64,000 nucleotides of DNA from Corynebacterium durum (GTDB taxonomy: Bacteria; Actinomycetota; Actinomycetes; Mycobacteriales; Mycobacteriaceae): contig NZ_CP047200.1 in NCBI RefSeq assembly GCF_030408675.1, positions 1 to 64,000 of the forward strand, given 5' to 3'. Below, in pieces: positions 38,559 through 52,000 of the stretch. The notes beneath the pieces are model-generated. The model was not told the DNA's origin, ran no database searches, and saw only the letters and a list, made by a program, of their open reading frames with translations. How positions within the stretch are numbered: position 1 is the first letter of the stretch; the number at the start of each line of letters is the position of its first letter. A program made the position numbers and the translations under genes.

Positions 38559-41500
38559 GCCCGCAACGCCTCCGCATCATCCGGGGTGAATACCCCGGTG
38601 GCCAGGTTGAAATGTGCGCTGAGCTGCGGCCCACTAGCTTCCTCAGTGCCCGAACCAGCTTCACCTGGAACCACGGACAACGTGACTTCCAGCGCGTAGG
38701 TGCGGGGTAGCTCGGGATCGGGCATCTCGGGCAGTGCCTCGTAGACGGCGTGGTCTGTGCTGATGCTCCAGGCATCGTTGGGAATGCTGTCTGCGGATAT
38801 GCCGCCTGCGCCTGCATCAAGACGCCCCAGGTAGTTCACCTCAATTTCCGCCGGGCCGTTACTCACCCCGCAGGCCAGGGAGTGATCAACAGGGCTGCTA
38901 GGTTGTGCGGCAATGGAGTCCGCCACACGCCCCGCCATCGCACCGATGCTTTCATCGCCCATATCAGCTGGCAGAAGCGTCGGCGTGATGGTGGTGAACC
39001 AACCTGCGGTCCGGGAAAGGTCATCGCCAGGGTGGCCGTAGGCGTCGAGAATGTTGGCATCACGGCCGTGGCCTTCCAGGTCCACAACCACCGGTCCGAC
39101 CCCGCGCCAGCGGTGCAGGGTGCGCGCCAGCATGGCCAGCAGCACCTCCCGCAGGCTCACGCTTCCGCCGGTGCCGCTGCCCGCTTCGTCGGCACGCTGC
39201 AGCACCTCCGTCGCCGGGGTGAGCGAGGTCGCGGTGTGCGCATCGGCCGCCAAGTCCATGGCAGGATCCACGGCGCGACTGCCCAGCGTGCTGCGGTCCC
39301 GGGGCTCTACATAGGATGCCCAGGTGTCGCGAAGTGCTTGGGTATCTAGTGCTTCTCGACGCCGCTCCATCAGCTCCGCCCAGCGCGCAAACGAGGTTGT
39401 TTCGCTGCCGCCGGTGGCACTCATGAGTTCGCCGATCAGCACGCGCCACGAGGTTCCGTCCACGGCGTGGTGGTGGACCAGCAGCAAAAGCTGTTGCTGG
39501 GGTTTGAGCCACACGGCCCGCAGCATCCGCCCGGCCATAGGGTCGATCAGGTTGATGGCACTCTCGGCGGTCTGACGCAGCACGTCAATGTCATCGCCCG
39601 CAGCTTCTTCAACACTCAACCATTCCTCCGCAGGTGGCACCTCGGCGGGAATGGTGAATGTGCCGTCGTTGGCATTGACGGTGGCGCGCAGCATGCCATG
39701 GTTGGACAGGAGCCGCCCAATGGCCTGTTCAATATGGGTGCGATCCGTGCCCTGGGGAAGGTTGAGCAGTGCCCATTGGCTAAAGCGTCTGCCGCCGCCG
39801 ACGTCGATAAGCCACTGCTGGACGGGCATGGCGCGGAAAGTTCCCACTCCGGAATCGGGCGCGGCATTCACGCTATCCGCAGCAGTGAGTTGCTCGGCGA
39901 TGCCCCGGACGGTTGGGTTGCCAAGGATCATGCGGGGAGTGAGGCGCTTGAGCGCGGGGTGGGCGTCGTCAAGTGATTGCAGGTCGGAGGACAGCTGCAT
40001 GAGCAGAATGCTGTCCAGCCCCAGGTCGCGAATGTCGGCGTCGCGGTCAATGGCCTGCACACCGGTCAGCCGACTGATGGTGGCCGCGAGCTGCGTCTCC
40101 ACCGGACCTTCTGGTGGCGTGACCACGGCATCGGCGGTGATGCTGGGCAGTGCGGCGACATCGATTTTGCCGTTCCGGGTGAGCGGGAATTCCCGCACCG
40201 GAATAATCGCGGCCGGAATCAGGTGGCTTGCCACAGCGCTGCGCAGCTGCCCGATCAGGCGCGCGGAGGTCCCCGCCGGATCGTCCACGGCATTGTGCAG
40301 CACATCGTCGGTGGGAATCACAACCGCGATCAGGCGCGGGCCCGCATCGGTGGTGACCACCTGAACACGTGCGTCCCGCACCCCAGGCAGTGCCAGCACT
40401 CCGTGCAGCACCTGTGACGGCTCCACCCGGAAACCCCGGATCTTGATCTGGTCGTCGGCACGACCGATGTAGCGCAACGCCTGATCGTTCGGATCAAACA
40501 CCACCACATCGCCTGTCCGGTAGGCGCGCTCGCCTGAGGTCGTGGCAATAAAGCTCCCCGCGGTCAGGTCGGGTCGGTCACTGTAGCCCAACGCCACCTG
40601 TGACCCCGACACATACAATTCGCCGGGCAGACCCGCTGGTAGTGGGCGCAACCAACGATCCAGCACCCGGGCTTTCAGGCCAGGAAGCGGCGCGCCAATG
40701 CACGGGGTGGTGTAGTCGGACAGCCGTGCCGCCGCTGCATCCACCGTGGTCTCGGTGGGACCGTAGAAGTTAAACACCGCTGGGCGTTCACGCGCAGCAA
40801 GCCGCGACCACACGGCGGGGTCAATCGCCTCGCCACCCAAGCCCAGCACGCTCAGACCCGGCCACTCATCCGTGGCATCCAGCAGGCCGCGCGGCTCAAG
40901 CTGGCTAAACATGGTCGGCGAAGTCTCGATCATGTCCACCCCGTGCGTGCGCAACGCCTCCATGTACAGCTGAGGGTCACGCTGCTGCTGCTCATCCAGA
41001 ATCGCCACCGCATGTCCCGCAAACAACGCCGTCAACGGCTGCCACGACGCATCAAACGCCATGGACCAGGCATGCCCCACGGTCAACTGACGATCCTCCG
41101 GCAACACCCACCGCTCATGCGCGGCAATCAGCGCAGACAACCCACGCTGCGTACCCACCACGCCCTTCGGGGTGCCCGTGGAACCCGAGGTAAACACCAT
41201 GTACAGCGGCGCATCCAGCGACGACGCGTCCGGTACCTGCGCCAGCTGCTTATCGACGCTCGCCGCATTCGCCGTATCTATTGGCGGCACCGTGAGTACA
41301 GGTACATCGCCATATGCGGCGGTTGTGCCAGTAGTGAGTACGGCATCCACGCCCGCCTGTTCGATAATCGACTGATTATGCGCATCGGGTGCCGAGGCAT
41401 CCAGCTGCACAGCCACCGCACCCGTCCAGGCGCAGGCCACAAGGCTCGCGGGCTGAGACACCGTGCGGGGCAGCAGGATAGCCACGCGCCGACCGGTGGT

Positions 41501-43024
41501 GAGCTGGGCGTCGATAAGCAGGCGCGCAATATCCAGGATGTGGTTGAGAAGATCGCGCCGGGTGAGCTGCGTTGTTGCGTCCGCAAGTGCTGGGGCATCG
41601 GGATTAGCATCCGTGAGGTTCCTCATACGCTGCGGCAGGGTGCGGGGTTCAGCCGTCGGTGCATACGGGATTGTGGGAGCGGAAAAACCGTTTCCCACCT
41701 GCGCTAACGGCAGTCCATCGGCGGTGGGGAATGTGCGCAGCAGTGTCGTGATCGCCGAGGCAATCGCACTGGCGGCCGCAGGTAACGTGCCCTCCATCAA
41801 ATCCGCGCGGGCCTCCACTTTCACCCGGAACACCCCATCTACCAGGGCGGGAACGATGGTGAGGGGGTAGTGCGTCGAATCGTTGGTTGCCAGGGGAGTG
41901 ACCTTGAGCCCGGAATTGTCGTCGGTTGTCGCGGCACCCAGGGGAGTGTTCTGGAACACAACCAGGGTGTCGAACAGGTCGCGGGTGCCCGCCGCACGCT
42001 GAATGTCGGACAGGCCGATGTGCTCGTGAGGGCGGGTGGCCACCAGAGTGTCGCGAAGCGCCTGCACCTGCGTGGCGGCATCCTCGCGAGGGTTCAGCGT
42101 GGCGCGGGCGGGAACGGTGTTGATGAACAGGCCAATCATGGATTCCGCACCCGGCAGATCCGCCGGACGGCCCGACACCACCGTGCCCGTCAATACCTCA
42201 TCGCGATCCGTCAGTGTTCCCAACACCATCATCCACGCGAACAACACCGCGTTACTCACCGTCACGCCGTGTTTCCTGCACCATGTCTGCAGCTGTTCGG
42301 TCTGTTCGCGGTCAAGTTGCGCCTCAAACACCACCGGTGGCAACCCGGGGGAACTGGGGGCCTGAGGAGCGACAAGGCAGGGGGCTGGCTGCTCGCCCAG
42401 CGCAGTACGCCACACCTGCAGGCTTTCTTCCTTCGATTTCTGCTGCAGCCAGGCAATATACTTCCGATAATCCGGGGGAGGGGGTAAGAGTTCCGCGTGG
42501 CCACCGTGCCGATACAGGTTAATCAGCTCCGCGAAAAACAACGGCGCGGACCAGCCGTCAATCAGAATGTGGTGCGCTGTGAGCACCAGGTGGTGGCAGT
42601 GGGAATCCCAGCGAAGCAGCCTCAGCCGCAATGGGGCAGGGCGGAACAGATCGAACGGCTCGCTGAAGTCGGACGCGGCAAACTCCGCAGCCTGAGCGTC
42701 GCGGGTATCCGTATCGGTGGCAGCATCTGGCGCGCTGGTAGCGGTCATCGGCACCACCTCCCAGTCGAGCTTCGCTGAGGCGGGCACCACCTGCACCGGG
42801 TGTTCCACGTTCTTGTCATAAAACGCAACACGCAGGTTGGGGTAGCGCACCAGCATTGCATCCGCGCAGCGCGCCAGCAGGGCCTCATCAAGGTTGCCGT
42901 CAATGCGGAACACGAACTGCACGTGGTACGGGTCCGCACCGGAACTCAGGCGGTGCAGGGCCAACAGCCCCTCCTGCAGCGGTGTTGCCGCGAGAACATC
43001 AACAACTGCTTTACTCACTGTCAT
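38519..43024 (-). CDS. NRPS-3, single module C-A-T-E
   Basis: 1501 residues. The condensation domain has HHILIDGWS at ~155. The adenylation domain has FTSGSTGTPKG at ~615, YGPTET and YRTGD. The thiolation site is LGLDSILLMQL at ~1005. The C-terminal epimerisation domain has HHHAVDGTSW at ~1187, LEGHGRD, AGWFT and NYLG at ~1398. There is no thioesterase or reductase after it. The hand-aligned specificity residues (D-A-Q-E-G-G-F-V-D) include two acidic positions compatible with an ornithine/lysine-type residue, low confidence. ATG 43024 overlaps the NRPS-2 stop by 14 bp; the frame continues open to 43543 but only antisense-like residues precede this start. Confidence 0.92.
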   Translation of the reverse strand: MTVSKAVVDVLAATPLQEGLLALHRLSSGADPYHVQFVFRIDGNLDEALLARCADAMLVRYPNLRVAFYDKNVEHPVQVVPASAKLDWEVVPMTATSAPDAATDTDTRDAQAAEFAASDFSEPFDLFRPAPLRLRLLRWDSHCHHLVLTAHHILIDGWSAPLFFAELINLYRHGGHAELLPPPPDYRKYIAWLQQKSKEESLQVWRTALGEQPAPCLVAPQAPSSPGLPPVVFEAQLDREQTEQLQTWCRKHGVTVSNAVLFAWMMVLGTLTDRDEVLTGTVVSGRPADLPGAESMIGLFINTVPARATLNPREDAATQVQALRDTLVATRPHEHIGLSDIQRAAGTRDLFDTLVVFQNTPLGAATTDDNSGLKVTPLATNDSTHYPLTIVPALVDGVFRVKVEARADLMEGTLPAAASAIASAITTLLRTFPTADGLPLAQVGNGFSAPTIPYAPTAEPRTLPQRMRNLTDANPDAPALADATTQLTRRDLLNHILDIARLLIDAQLTTGRRVAILLPRTVSQPASLVACAWTGAVAVQLDASAPDAHNQSIIEQAGVDAVLTTGTTAAYGDVPVLTVPPIDTANAASVDKQLAQVPDASSLDAPLYMVFTSGSTGTPKGVVGTQRGLSALIAAHERWVLPEDRQLTVGHAWSMAFDASWQPLTALFAGHAVAILDEQQQRDPQLYMEALRTHGVDMIETSPTMFSQLEPRGLLDATDEWPGLSVLGLGGEAIDPAVWSRLAARERPAVFNFYGPTETTVDAAAARLSDYTTPCIGAPLPGLKARVLDRWLRPLPAGLPGELYVSGSQVALGYSDRPDLTAGSFIATTSGERAYRTGDVVVFDPNDQALRYIGRADDQIKIRGFRVEPSQVLHGVLALPGVRDARVQVVTTDAGPRLIAVVIPTDDVLHNAVDDPAGTSARLIGQLRSAVASHLIPAAIIPVREFPLTRNGKIDVAALPSITADAVVTPPEGPVETQLAATISRLTGVQAIDRDADIRDLGLDSILLMQLSSDLQSLDDAHPALKRLTPRMILGNPTVRGIAEQLTAADSVNAAPDSGVGTFRAMPVQQWLIDVGGGRRFSQWALLNLPQGTDRTHIEQAIGRLLSNHGMLRATVNANDGTFTIPAEVPPAEEWLSVEEAAGDDIDVLRQTAESAINLIDPMAGRMLRAVWLKPQQQLLLLVHHHAVDGTSWRVLIGELMSATGGSETTSFARWAELMERRREALDTQALRDTWASYVEPRDRSTLGSRAVDPAMDLAADAHTATSLTPATEVLQRADEAGSGTGGSVSLREVLLAMLARTLHRWRGVGPVVVDLEGHGRDANILDAYGHPGDDLSRTAGWFTTITPTLLPADMGDESIGAMAGRVADSIAAQPSSPVDHSLACGVSNGPAEIEVNYLGRLDAGAGGISADSIPNDAWSISTDHAVYEALPEMPDPELPRTYALEVTLSVVPGEAGSGTEEASGPQLSAHFNLATGVFTPDDAEALRACWEEVAQGVVTP

Positions 43025-46000
43025 CTCCAAACGCTCCCAGCACGCGGGACAAATCATCACCGGATAGTCCGGACAGGTCACCCATGGCGTGATCCTCGGG
43101 CGCAGTCTCCGCTGTGGTGTCGGATTGCCGTGGCCTGGAATCCGCGATGGCACCCAGTTCGTGGATGGTGGGTGCCACCAACACGTCCTGGATGGTGATG
43201 GGAAGTCCCTGCTCAGCGGCCCGTGCCGCCAACCTAATGGCGGTGATGGAATCACCACCCAGGGAAATGAACCCTTGGTTACGTCCAGGCAGCTCATCGC
43301 TGCCCAGAAGCTCGGCAACAATACCGGCGAGCAGTTTCTCCGTCTCCGTTTCGGGCTCCTGCCATTCCTCCGGTTCCGGGTCGGGAAGTGCCGCGACGTT
43401 GACTTTTCCGTTGTCCGTAAGCGGCATGTCCGGTAGGAATACCAGCTGCGCGGGCACTGAATAGTCGGGAAGGATACGCCGGAGTGCGAGCAGCAGGGTG
43501 CTCTCATCTGGGGCTGTACCTTCGGAGTTGTCCTCCAACACAACGTATCCCACCAGTGTTTTCGCCGTGCCGCGTTCCAGCACCTTGGCTGCCGCCTTGG
43601 CCACCTCGGGGAGAGAAAGCAGCGCGGAGACTACTTCGCCTATTTCCACGCGGTGTCCACGCAACTGTATTTGCTGGTCACGGCGTCCCCAATAGGTGAG
43701 CCGACCATCGGCGTGACGGCGAACCTGATCACCGGTGCGGTACATGACCCGCCCGGTGCCCTGTGGATCCGCAACAAACGACGCCGCCGTGAGGTCCGCG
43801 CGACCGACATATCCGAAGGCAATCTGTGAGCCGACCAGGTACAGGTCACCCAGCGCACCGTCGGCCACGGGCACCAGGTAATCATCCAGCACCCGAATCT
43901 CCACTCCTGGCAGCGGCAGGCCAATATCCACAGGGCCCGCATTCTGCTCACCTGCGGTGGCGAACACGGTGGCTTCGGTGGGGCCGTACAGGTTCCACAC
44001 CTGGGCACCGGCATCGGCCACGGCAGTGGCTACGGTCTGCGGCAAGTCCTCGCCAGAAATGACGGCACGCACACCGCGAAGTTCGTCCGCTGCGGCCTCA
44101 GCAATGAGGGACCACAGGCCGGGGGTTGCTTCGCAGCAGGTCACACCATGCTCGGCCATGAGCGTCACGATGGCGCGTGGGTCACGGTACTGCAGGTCGT
44201 TGGCGATGATCAGCCGCGCACCCGCAGCCATCGGTGCCAGATACTCCCAACCGGTGACGTCGAAGCAGAAGGGCGACAGCGCCAGCAGTACATCCGTATC
44301 CGTAAGCGGCACGGAGTCGTTGGTGGCAGCAAGTAGTGCCTCCAGATTTGCGCGAGAGACCAGCACGCCCTTTGGCGTTCCCGTGGACCCGGAGGTGAAC
44401 AGGACGTAGGCAGGGGCATCGGCCGGAATGCTCTCCGCCGCTGGAAGGTCAACCTCGGGTGCTTCGCCGATTGTCGACGCCGCATCATCACCGATAGACA
44501 CCAGCGTTACCGAATCCGGAACCTCAAGACCTGCCGTGTTGCTGCATAGAGCAACACGAACACCGCATTGTGCGAACTGCGCGGCAAGCCGCTCCGCGGG
44601 AGTGTCGGGAAGAATCGGCGCGTACGCGGCACCCGTGCGCAGCACCGCCAGCTGTGCGACCAGCTGGCCTACGGTGCGTTGGCACAGAATGCTCACCACG
44701 TCGCCGGGTTTCACGCCGTGGGCGACCAGCAGGCGAGCAACGGCGGTGACGCGCTGTTCAAGCTGCTCGGCAGACAGCCACGAGCCGTCGGTTGCCAGCA
44801 CGCTTCCCACAGTAGGAACGCCGCGAACCAGCTGCCGGATTGACTCGGTAGGCTGGGCAGCGGTGCCGTGCGTGGTGCGCAGGTGCGCGCGTTCGTCGTC
44901 AAGCAACACCGGAAGGTCATGCAGCTTGATGTCTGGCGTGGCGGCAGCGGTCAACAGCACGCGTTTGATGCGGCGGGCGATGCGGGCAACGGTGGCCTCA
45001 TCAAACAGCGCCGAATCGAACTCGATGGCGAGCTGCGCGGGCAGGTCGGCGGACGGGTCGTCGGAACCCAAGAACACGTCCACGTTCATGTCAAAGCGGG
45101 ACACCTCGGGATTGTCCGGCAGGATCGTCGCCGTCACACCGGCAGGGGCCGGGAATGCGGACGGCAGGTTCTGCAGGCCAATACCCACCGTTGCTAGTGG
45201 ATGATGAGCCTTCGAGCCGCCCGCAGCGAGCTCCCGAACCAACACGTCAAATGGCATGCCACCGTGCTCAGCGGCCTGCAGGTTCGTGGTTCGAATGCGG
45301 TCCACCAGCTCCCGGAAATCCGGGTTGCCGGCAAGCGATGTCCGCAAAACCAGCAGGTTGACAAAGCACCCCACCGCAGCCTCATCCATGCCACCATGGC
45401 GGCCCGACACCGGCGTGGCCAGCGCAATATCCTCACCACAACCCAGCCGTGACAACACCGCAGCCACGGCGGCATGCACGACCATAAACGGCGTGGCATC
45501 CAGAGTGCGGGCCGCCTCGTACACGGCCTGCACCTCCGCATCGCTCAGCGCATAGGACGCCAACATGCCCTTCGTCGCGCCTTCCGGGTTGCGCGGGCGA
45601 TCCAGGGGAAGCGGCAAGGGGCAGGGCACGTCAGCCAGTTGCTCCTGCCAGTACTCCCGGTCGCGCGCTTCCTGGCCAGAGCTTTCCCACGCATCCTGCC
45701 AGGTGGCGATGATGCCAGTGGGTGACGGCGCGGGTTCCACAACTGTAGTGTCTGCGGCCTCCTCGGCATGAGTCCATGCCGCCTCCAAATCAGCCATGAG
45801 CAGCGGCAACGACCAGCCGTCGCAGGCTGAATGGTGAATCACCAGCGACAACAGCACGCTATCCCCATCAGGGCAGACCGCCGCCCGAATAGGCACATCT
45901 TGGTCGAGACGGAACGGGGTGGCGCGATGCCGCAGCAGCTCCGCCTCATCCGCCAGTACCGTGATGGTCAGGCGATGGGCCGCTTCGTCAGCGGGAAGTA

Positions 46001-49000
46001 CCACCTGCTGTGGGCCGTCAACATCCCCAGACAACAGCGTGCGTAGCGACTCATGCCGTCGCACCAGGCGCTCCACACCACGCTGAACATGCCCAGCCAT
46101 GGTGCGAGCATCCAGGGAGTCAGCATCGCCCTGCCCTTCCGGTGTCAGCCGGACCATGAGCGGCAAATGGTAGGTAATGTCGCCCGGATTCACCTTCGCC
46201 AACGCCCAGAACCTGCGCTGCGCAGGTGTGGCCGGCGCAGGGACACCCGGCGTCGGCGTGTGCTGCGTGTAATGCTCGGCAAACTCCTCGGGAGTAAAAC
46301 CGGTGTCTGTGTCACCGGCGGCCACCGCCTCCGCAATGGCGCGCGGGGTGCGGTGCTCCAGAATCGTACGCAGCGACACAGGGGTACCCAGAGCGGAACT
46401 CAGCCGACCGCTCAGCCGCGTGCCGGACAGGCTTTGCCCGCCCAACGCCAAGAAGTCATCGTCGGGATGAACGCGGGTGGGTTCGCTGTTCTGCTCGGCC
46501 AGCACATCCGCCATGATTGACGCCACCAAATCCACGCTTGTCGACGCCCCGACGCTCACCACACCGGCGGCCACTCCAGGCGTGGCGGTGGTGCTTGCCT
46601 CCTGGCCAGACGGTGCGCCGTCGCGGAACCAGGAGTGCAGCATCCGAATATCAGTCTTGCCGTTAGCTGTCACTGGTAGTTCTGGGACCACCAGCACCCG
46701 TTCTGGCACAAGAGCGTTATTCCCGGCGGGATCGCCGCCGCCAACCAGCTGGGCATACTGCTCACGCACATCATCAGCAATAACAGCATCGGGGGCGTCT
46801 GCTCCGGCAACCACGGCCAGACACAACACGCCATCCACCTCACACGCCGCAGCCTCCGCAACACCGGCAACAGCCTGGGCGATGGCAACAACCTCGGCGG
46901 GGGCGATACGAACACCCCTAACCTTCATCTGATCATCGGCGCGCCCACGATACTCAAAAGAACCATCCGGGTTCTTCACCACCACGTCACCCGTGCGGTG
47001 ACACCGCGGCACCGCACCAATCCCGGCGGGGAACCGCTCGGCGGTGAGTTCTGGGTCATCAAGGTACCCGTCAGCCAGCGCCCCAGCGATGTACAACTCG
47101 CCAGGTTCACCATCGGGGACGGGCTGCAACTGCTCATCCAGCACCAACGCCTGGACATGCGGCAACGGGGTACCCAAGGACGGTGCTGCGAGTGCTGCGG
47201 AATCCGCCGACAGGTTGCCGGTGGCCAGCACCACATGCGTTTCCGTGGGGCCGTACTGGTTATACAGTGCCGGGCCGTCCGGGGAGGAACACCAGGCACG
47301 CAGATCCGCGCCGGGCTGCAAAGCCTCCCCGGCCTGGACTAGAACACTCACGCTTGGCTTTCCGCTGCGGGCGTACTCACGGGCGAGCGCGTTTAACACC
47401 ACGTTCGTGGCAAACAGCACATCAACACCCTGGGAATCCAGGAAGCGTGCCAGCGCAGACATGTCCTGGCGTTGTTCCTCGGCCACCACCACAAGGGCAT
47501 GCCGCCCAGCCACGGCGGTAAGAAGCTCCTGCATGGATACGTCAAACTGGTCCGGCGCATAGTGCGCCAGCGTCGCACCCGACGGGATGATTCCGGTGGC
47601 GGTCTGCCAGTGGATCAAATCCTCCATCACCTGCCACGGCACTACCACGCCTTTGGGGACGCCGGTGGTTCCCGAGGTGTGAATGATGTACGCGGCGTCG
47701 TCACGCGTTAACCGCCTGGTGCGGTCGGCGGGCGTGAAGCGTCGGGAAGCAGAGTCGGTGGCGGCTAGCTCCGCAAGCAGCGCGGAATCAACGACCACAG
47801 TGGGGTTCGCGCGGCCTACAATCGCGGCGGCGCGCGCCGTCATGATGCCAGTCGAATTCACCTCAATGGGCATGGTTGCGGCACCGACCAGCCAGACGGC
47901 AAGGGTGGCGCACACCTGCTCCACCCCACGGGGTAGGGCAACAGCAACCGTATCGCCGGGGCCGACACCACGGTCCCGAAGCGCCCACGCATAGGTGTTG
48001 ATGATGTCATCGGTGTCGGCGGCGGATAGGCGCTGAGTAGCGGACACCATCGGTAAGCCAGCGACCTGGTCCGCTAGCAGCGGCAGGCCGGCAATACTGC
48101 GAAGGTGCCGTTCCAGATGCGCGAGAAGATCATCTGTGGTTGCCCCGCCAACAAGCTCCACACCGTCAGCCACGGCAATGCGCAACGACACCTGCCGATC
48201 CGCACTATGCGCCACCACCATCACCGGGTAGTGCGTCCCATCCTGGAACGACAAGTCCGACACAGTCACCCCATCCAGCGGGGCCAGCAATGCAGCCTGG
48301 TCAAGGGGATAATTTTCCACCACCATGAGGGAATCAAACAGGTCGCCAGGTGCATCGGCGCCGCTGGCGTCGCCATGTTCCACCAGCCGTTGCGCATCCG
48401 CCAGTGACGGCGGGTTTTCCGCACCGAGCAGTAACAACTGCGAGGCGGAACGCGCCGCATACAGAGGGGAGTCGGCGGTGACAGCGACGGGAATGGTGGT
48501 GGCGTATAGACCCACAGCCTCCTGCGCGCCGGGGGCGTCCAATGGCCTGCCGGACACCACGGAACCGAAGGTCACGCGTGTTTGACCGGTGAGTTCGGAC
48601 AGCACGCGCGCCCAGGCGCCGTGAATCAGCGCCGCAACGGTCACATGTTCGCGCTGCGCCGTGGTGGTCAGAGCCTCCGAGGTTGTTGCATCAAAAGTCA
48701 ACCTCAGTTCTGTTCGGGTACCCTGATCGCGTCCGCCGGCGGCAAGCATAGTTGGCTGCGCAGCACGCAGGGGTTTCCGCCATGCCGACAGTGGACTCGT
48801 GGACTGCCGCACCGCCAACAGCGAGGGCAGGGGATCAACCACAACCAGATCCTGATCCGGATCCATCAGCGTGAAGAAGTCCCTGATCAGCAGCGGAGCC
48901 GACCAGCCGTCGGCCACAATGTGGTGGAACACCACGTCAACGATGTGACGTTGCGGAGCATCAGCGTGGGCAGTGTCCACCTGCTTCATCCGCAACCGGG

Positions 49001-52000
49001 TCAACGGGCCAGCCGTCACATCGAACGGGCGCAGCATATCGACCTCGGTAAACGTTTCATCGTAGCGGGCGTCCAACTCCAACGCGGGATCAACAGTGGC
49101 CACAACCGACCCATCAGCATTCCGGGTGAAATACGCCCGCAGAATCGGGTGACGGTCCGCCAACCGCGACCACGCCTGCAACACACGCTCAGAATCCAGC
49201 GCGCCATCCAGCGTGAACGTCATCCTGGTTAGATACGCAGCAACTCCCGGGTCACCCTGCTCCTCCAGGTAGAACATGCCTTCCTGCGTGGGGGTCACCG
49301 GCAGGGTATAGGTTTGTGCACGCGTATCAACGCCGCGTGCATCCCCACCCTGTGCACCAACCTGACGTTCCAGTGCGGCCAGGAATTCCTCTCGCAGCTG
49401 CCGTGCAGTCTCTTCAGAAACCAACCGCGTGCCGCGAATAAACATCACCTGGATTGCCTGTTCGGCAGTGACTACCGAAGTCACTGACAGGGGATTACGC
49501 AGGGGAACATCGTCGCCGACAACCGTATCCAATGCCGGTAGTTCAGGAACCGGCGACGGCACGAACCCCACCGGGGATGAATCCTCGCCCGTGGTGAACA
49601 TGCCACCCAAATGATTAAACAAAATATCCGAGCGTTCACCAGCAGCAACGCCGCGCTGCGCTGGGGGCAATTCGCGGAGGGAATCACCATCATCAACCAC
49701 GGTGAACACCTGCGTCCACCAGCCCACAGAGCGGGGGTCAATGACGTCATCGCGCCCATGGTCCTCCACATCAAGGGTGACTAGGTGTGGTCCCCACGGA
49801 TCGGTGGCCCGGACCGCCTGCGCCAGTGCGGACATCAGGGCGTCCCGTAGCGTGCCGCCGTGGCCGTGACGCTCGATGAGCTCGTCCGCCGTGTCTCCTG
49901 CCACAGTAAACGTATCCACCGCGGCCGTTGCGGCGACGTCGTCAGGGCTCACCTCGCCCGCAGCGATACGTGCCCGCAGTTCGGGCTGGGGTGGGGCGTC
50001 GGCTCCGCGTACCATCAGGGAACCTGCGCGTGGCGACGTCCCCTCCGGCTCCGGCAGTTCACGACCACTCATCGTGGCAATGACCATCTGCCGCATATCG
50101 CCAATGATCTGCATCCAGCTTGCCGCATCCACCGCCATATGGTGCGCGACCAGCAGCAACATCGGTCCTGAGTCCGTGGATACTTCCGCACCAGCAAGGA
50201 GCACTCCGGCGCGCACATCAAGATTCTCGGCTAGGCGGTGACGTAGCTGCGCTAGATCCTCAGTGGCCGTGTCCCCTGTGAGTGTGGTGGTCTCGGTATC
50301 GAAGTACGACTGGCCCTCGGCCAGGGTTTCACACTCGCCGGTGTCGGTGACGCGGGTGCGGAATGCGGGGTGCCGGGCCACCAGGGCGTCGACAAGCGCC
50401 GAGCCGTGTCCGCTGACAGGTTCAAGCATGGTGAGCAACATGCTTTGTGCGAAAACACTGTCGGGGGCGTCGGCGAGGTGTTCGGCGGCGACGCGGATGG
50501 GGGCGAAGGTTCCCAGGTCGGAGGGTGGTTCGATGGGTGCGACGGGCTCTGCCTCAGCGTCGTCGGTACCGCTAGTGCCATCGGCTGGGGTGAGGGCGCT
50601 GGCGAGGTCGCCGAGTGTGCGGGCATCGAAAATGTCGCGGGCAGCGGTGACCCAGCCGCGGTCCTTGAGCTTTGCGATGAGTTGCAGGGCCAGGATGCTG
50701 TCGCCGCCGAGTTCCAGGAAGTCATCGTCTTCACGGATGCTTCGGGGATCGGTGTCCAGCAGGATGGCCACTTCCTCGGCAAGCGCCTGGAACTGTGGCG
50801 ATACCGGGGCAGCGGGCTCCGCTGCAGGTTCCGCATGGGATGCTTGTTCCGTGCTGGATGTTTCAACCTCGTCGGGGGCCTTGGACAGGGCGTCCAGCAC
50901 CATCAACAAGGTGGTGGCGCGGTCGGCCTTGCCGTTGGGTGTGACCGGCAGGCCGGGGACCTGCACAATGCGCTGCGGAACGAGGTGTCTAGGCAGCTGG
51001 GATGCCAGCTGGTGGCGAATGTCGGCGAGGCTTGCTGCGGACAAGGTTCCCTCGGTGGGCACGACAGCGGCGGCGAGAATGTCGCGATCGCTGCCGATCC
51101 GCGAACCTGGGACATGAACCACGCGGGCACCGTCAACGCGGGAGTCGGCACGCAGCGCGGTTTCAATTTCCGCAGGCTCGATGCGCAGCCCACGGATTTT
51201 CATCTGATCGTCCACGCGGCCGAGGCACAGGAACTGGCCATCGGGCCGGAGTACCGCCAGGTCGCCGGTGCGGTACATGCGCGAGCCGGGTGGAAGCCCA
51301 AGGTGATCGGGGGCCGCGACAAACACGGAAGCGGTAGTGCCCGGCATGGCCGGGTATCCCACGGCGAGTTTGTCGCCCGCTAGCCACAATTCGCCCACCA
51401 TACCGATGGGGGTGGGTTGCAGGGCGCTGTCCAACACCACGGCCGTGACATGCGGGTCGGCCACACCAATGGGGATCGCGCTGCTGGTGGGGTCGGGTGT
51501 GATGAAGCCGTGGATGGCGTTGACGGTGACTTCCGTCGGGCCGTAGAGGTTGATCAGGCGATGCCGCGCGCACCACCGTTCCGCCAAATCGGCGGGCAGT
51601 GGCTCGGCACCGGAGAAGACCTGCACGTCCTCGGAAATGGAGCTGGGGTCACCGAGGAATCCCAGCACGGTGGGGGTGGAGGCGAAGTGCGTGGCACGGT
51701 GCCTGCGCACGGCCTCCGCGAGAGGAGGACCAACGCGTTCCATGTCGTGGGCGACATACAAATGCCCGCCGGTACAGAACGTGGCAATGACCTCCAGCAA
51801 TCCCACGTCAAAGGACATGGGTGCAATGGACACCAAGCGCGGGCGGAAGGCCGCGTTGTTCGGGTCGGTGCTGCTGGTGGCACTCAACAGGTCGAAGATC
51901 AGGCCGTTCAGACCGGACATGGCGCGCTGATCCACCAGCACGCCTTTCGGGCGTCCCGTTGTCCCAGAGGTGAACACCATGTAGGCGGGATAGTTCGGGT

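Noticed and set aside
43025..43543. Open 173-codon extension of NRPS-3 upstream of 43024
   Set aside because: The extension reads as Arg/Pro/Ser/Trp-rich antisense-like sequence, overlaps the end of NRPS-2, and the condensation domain begins directly after ATG 43024.
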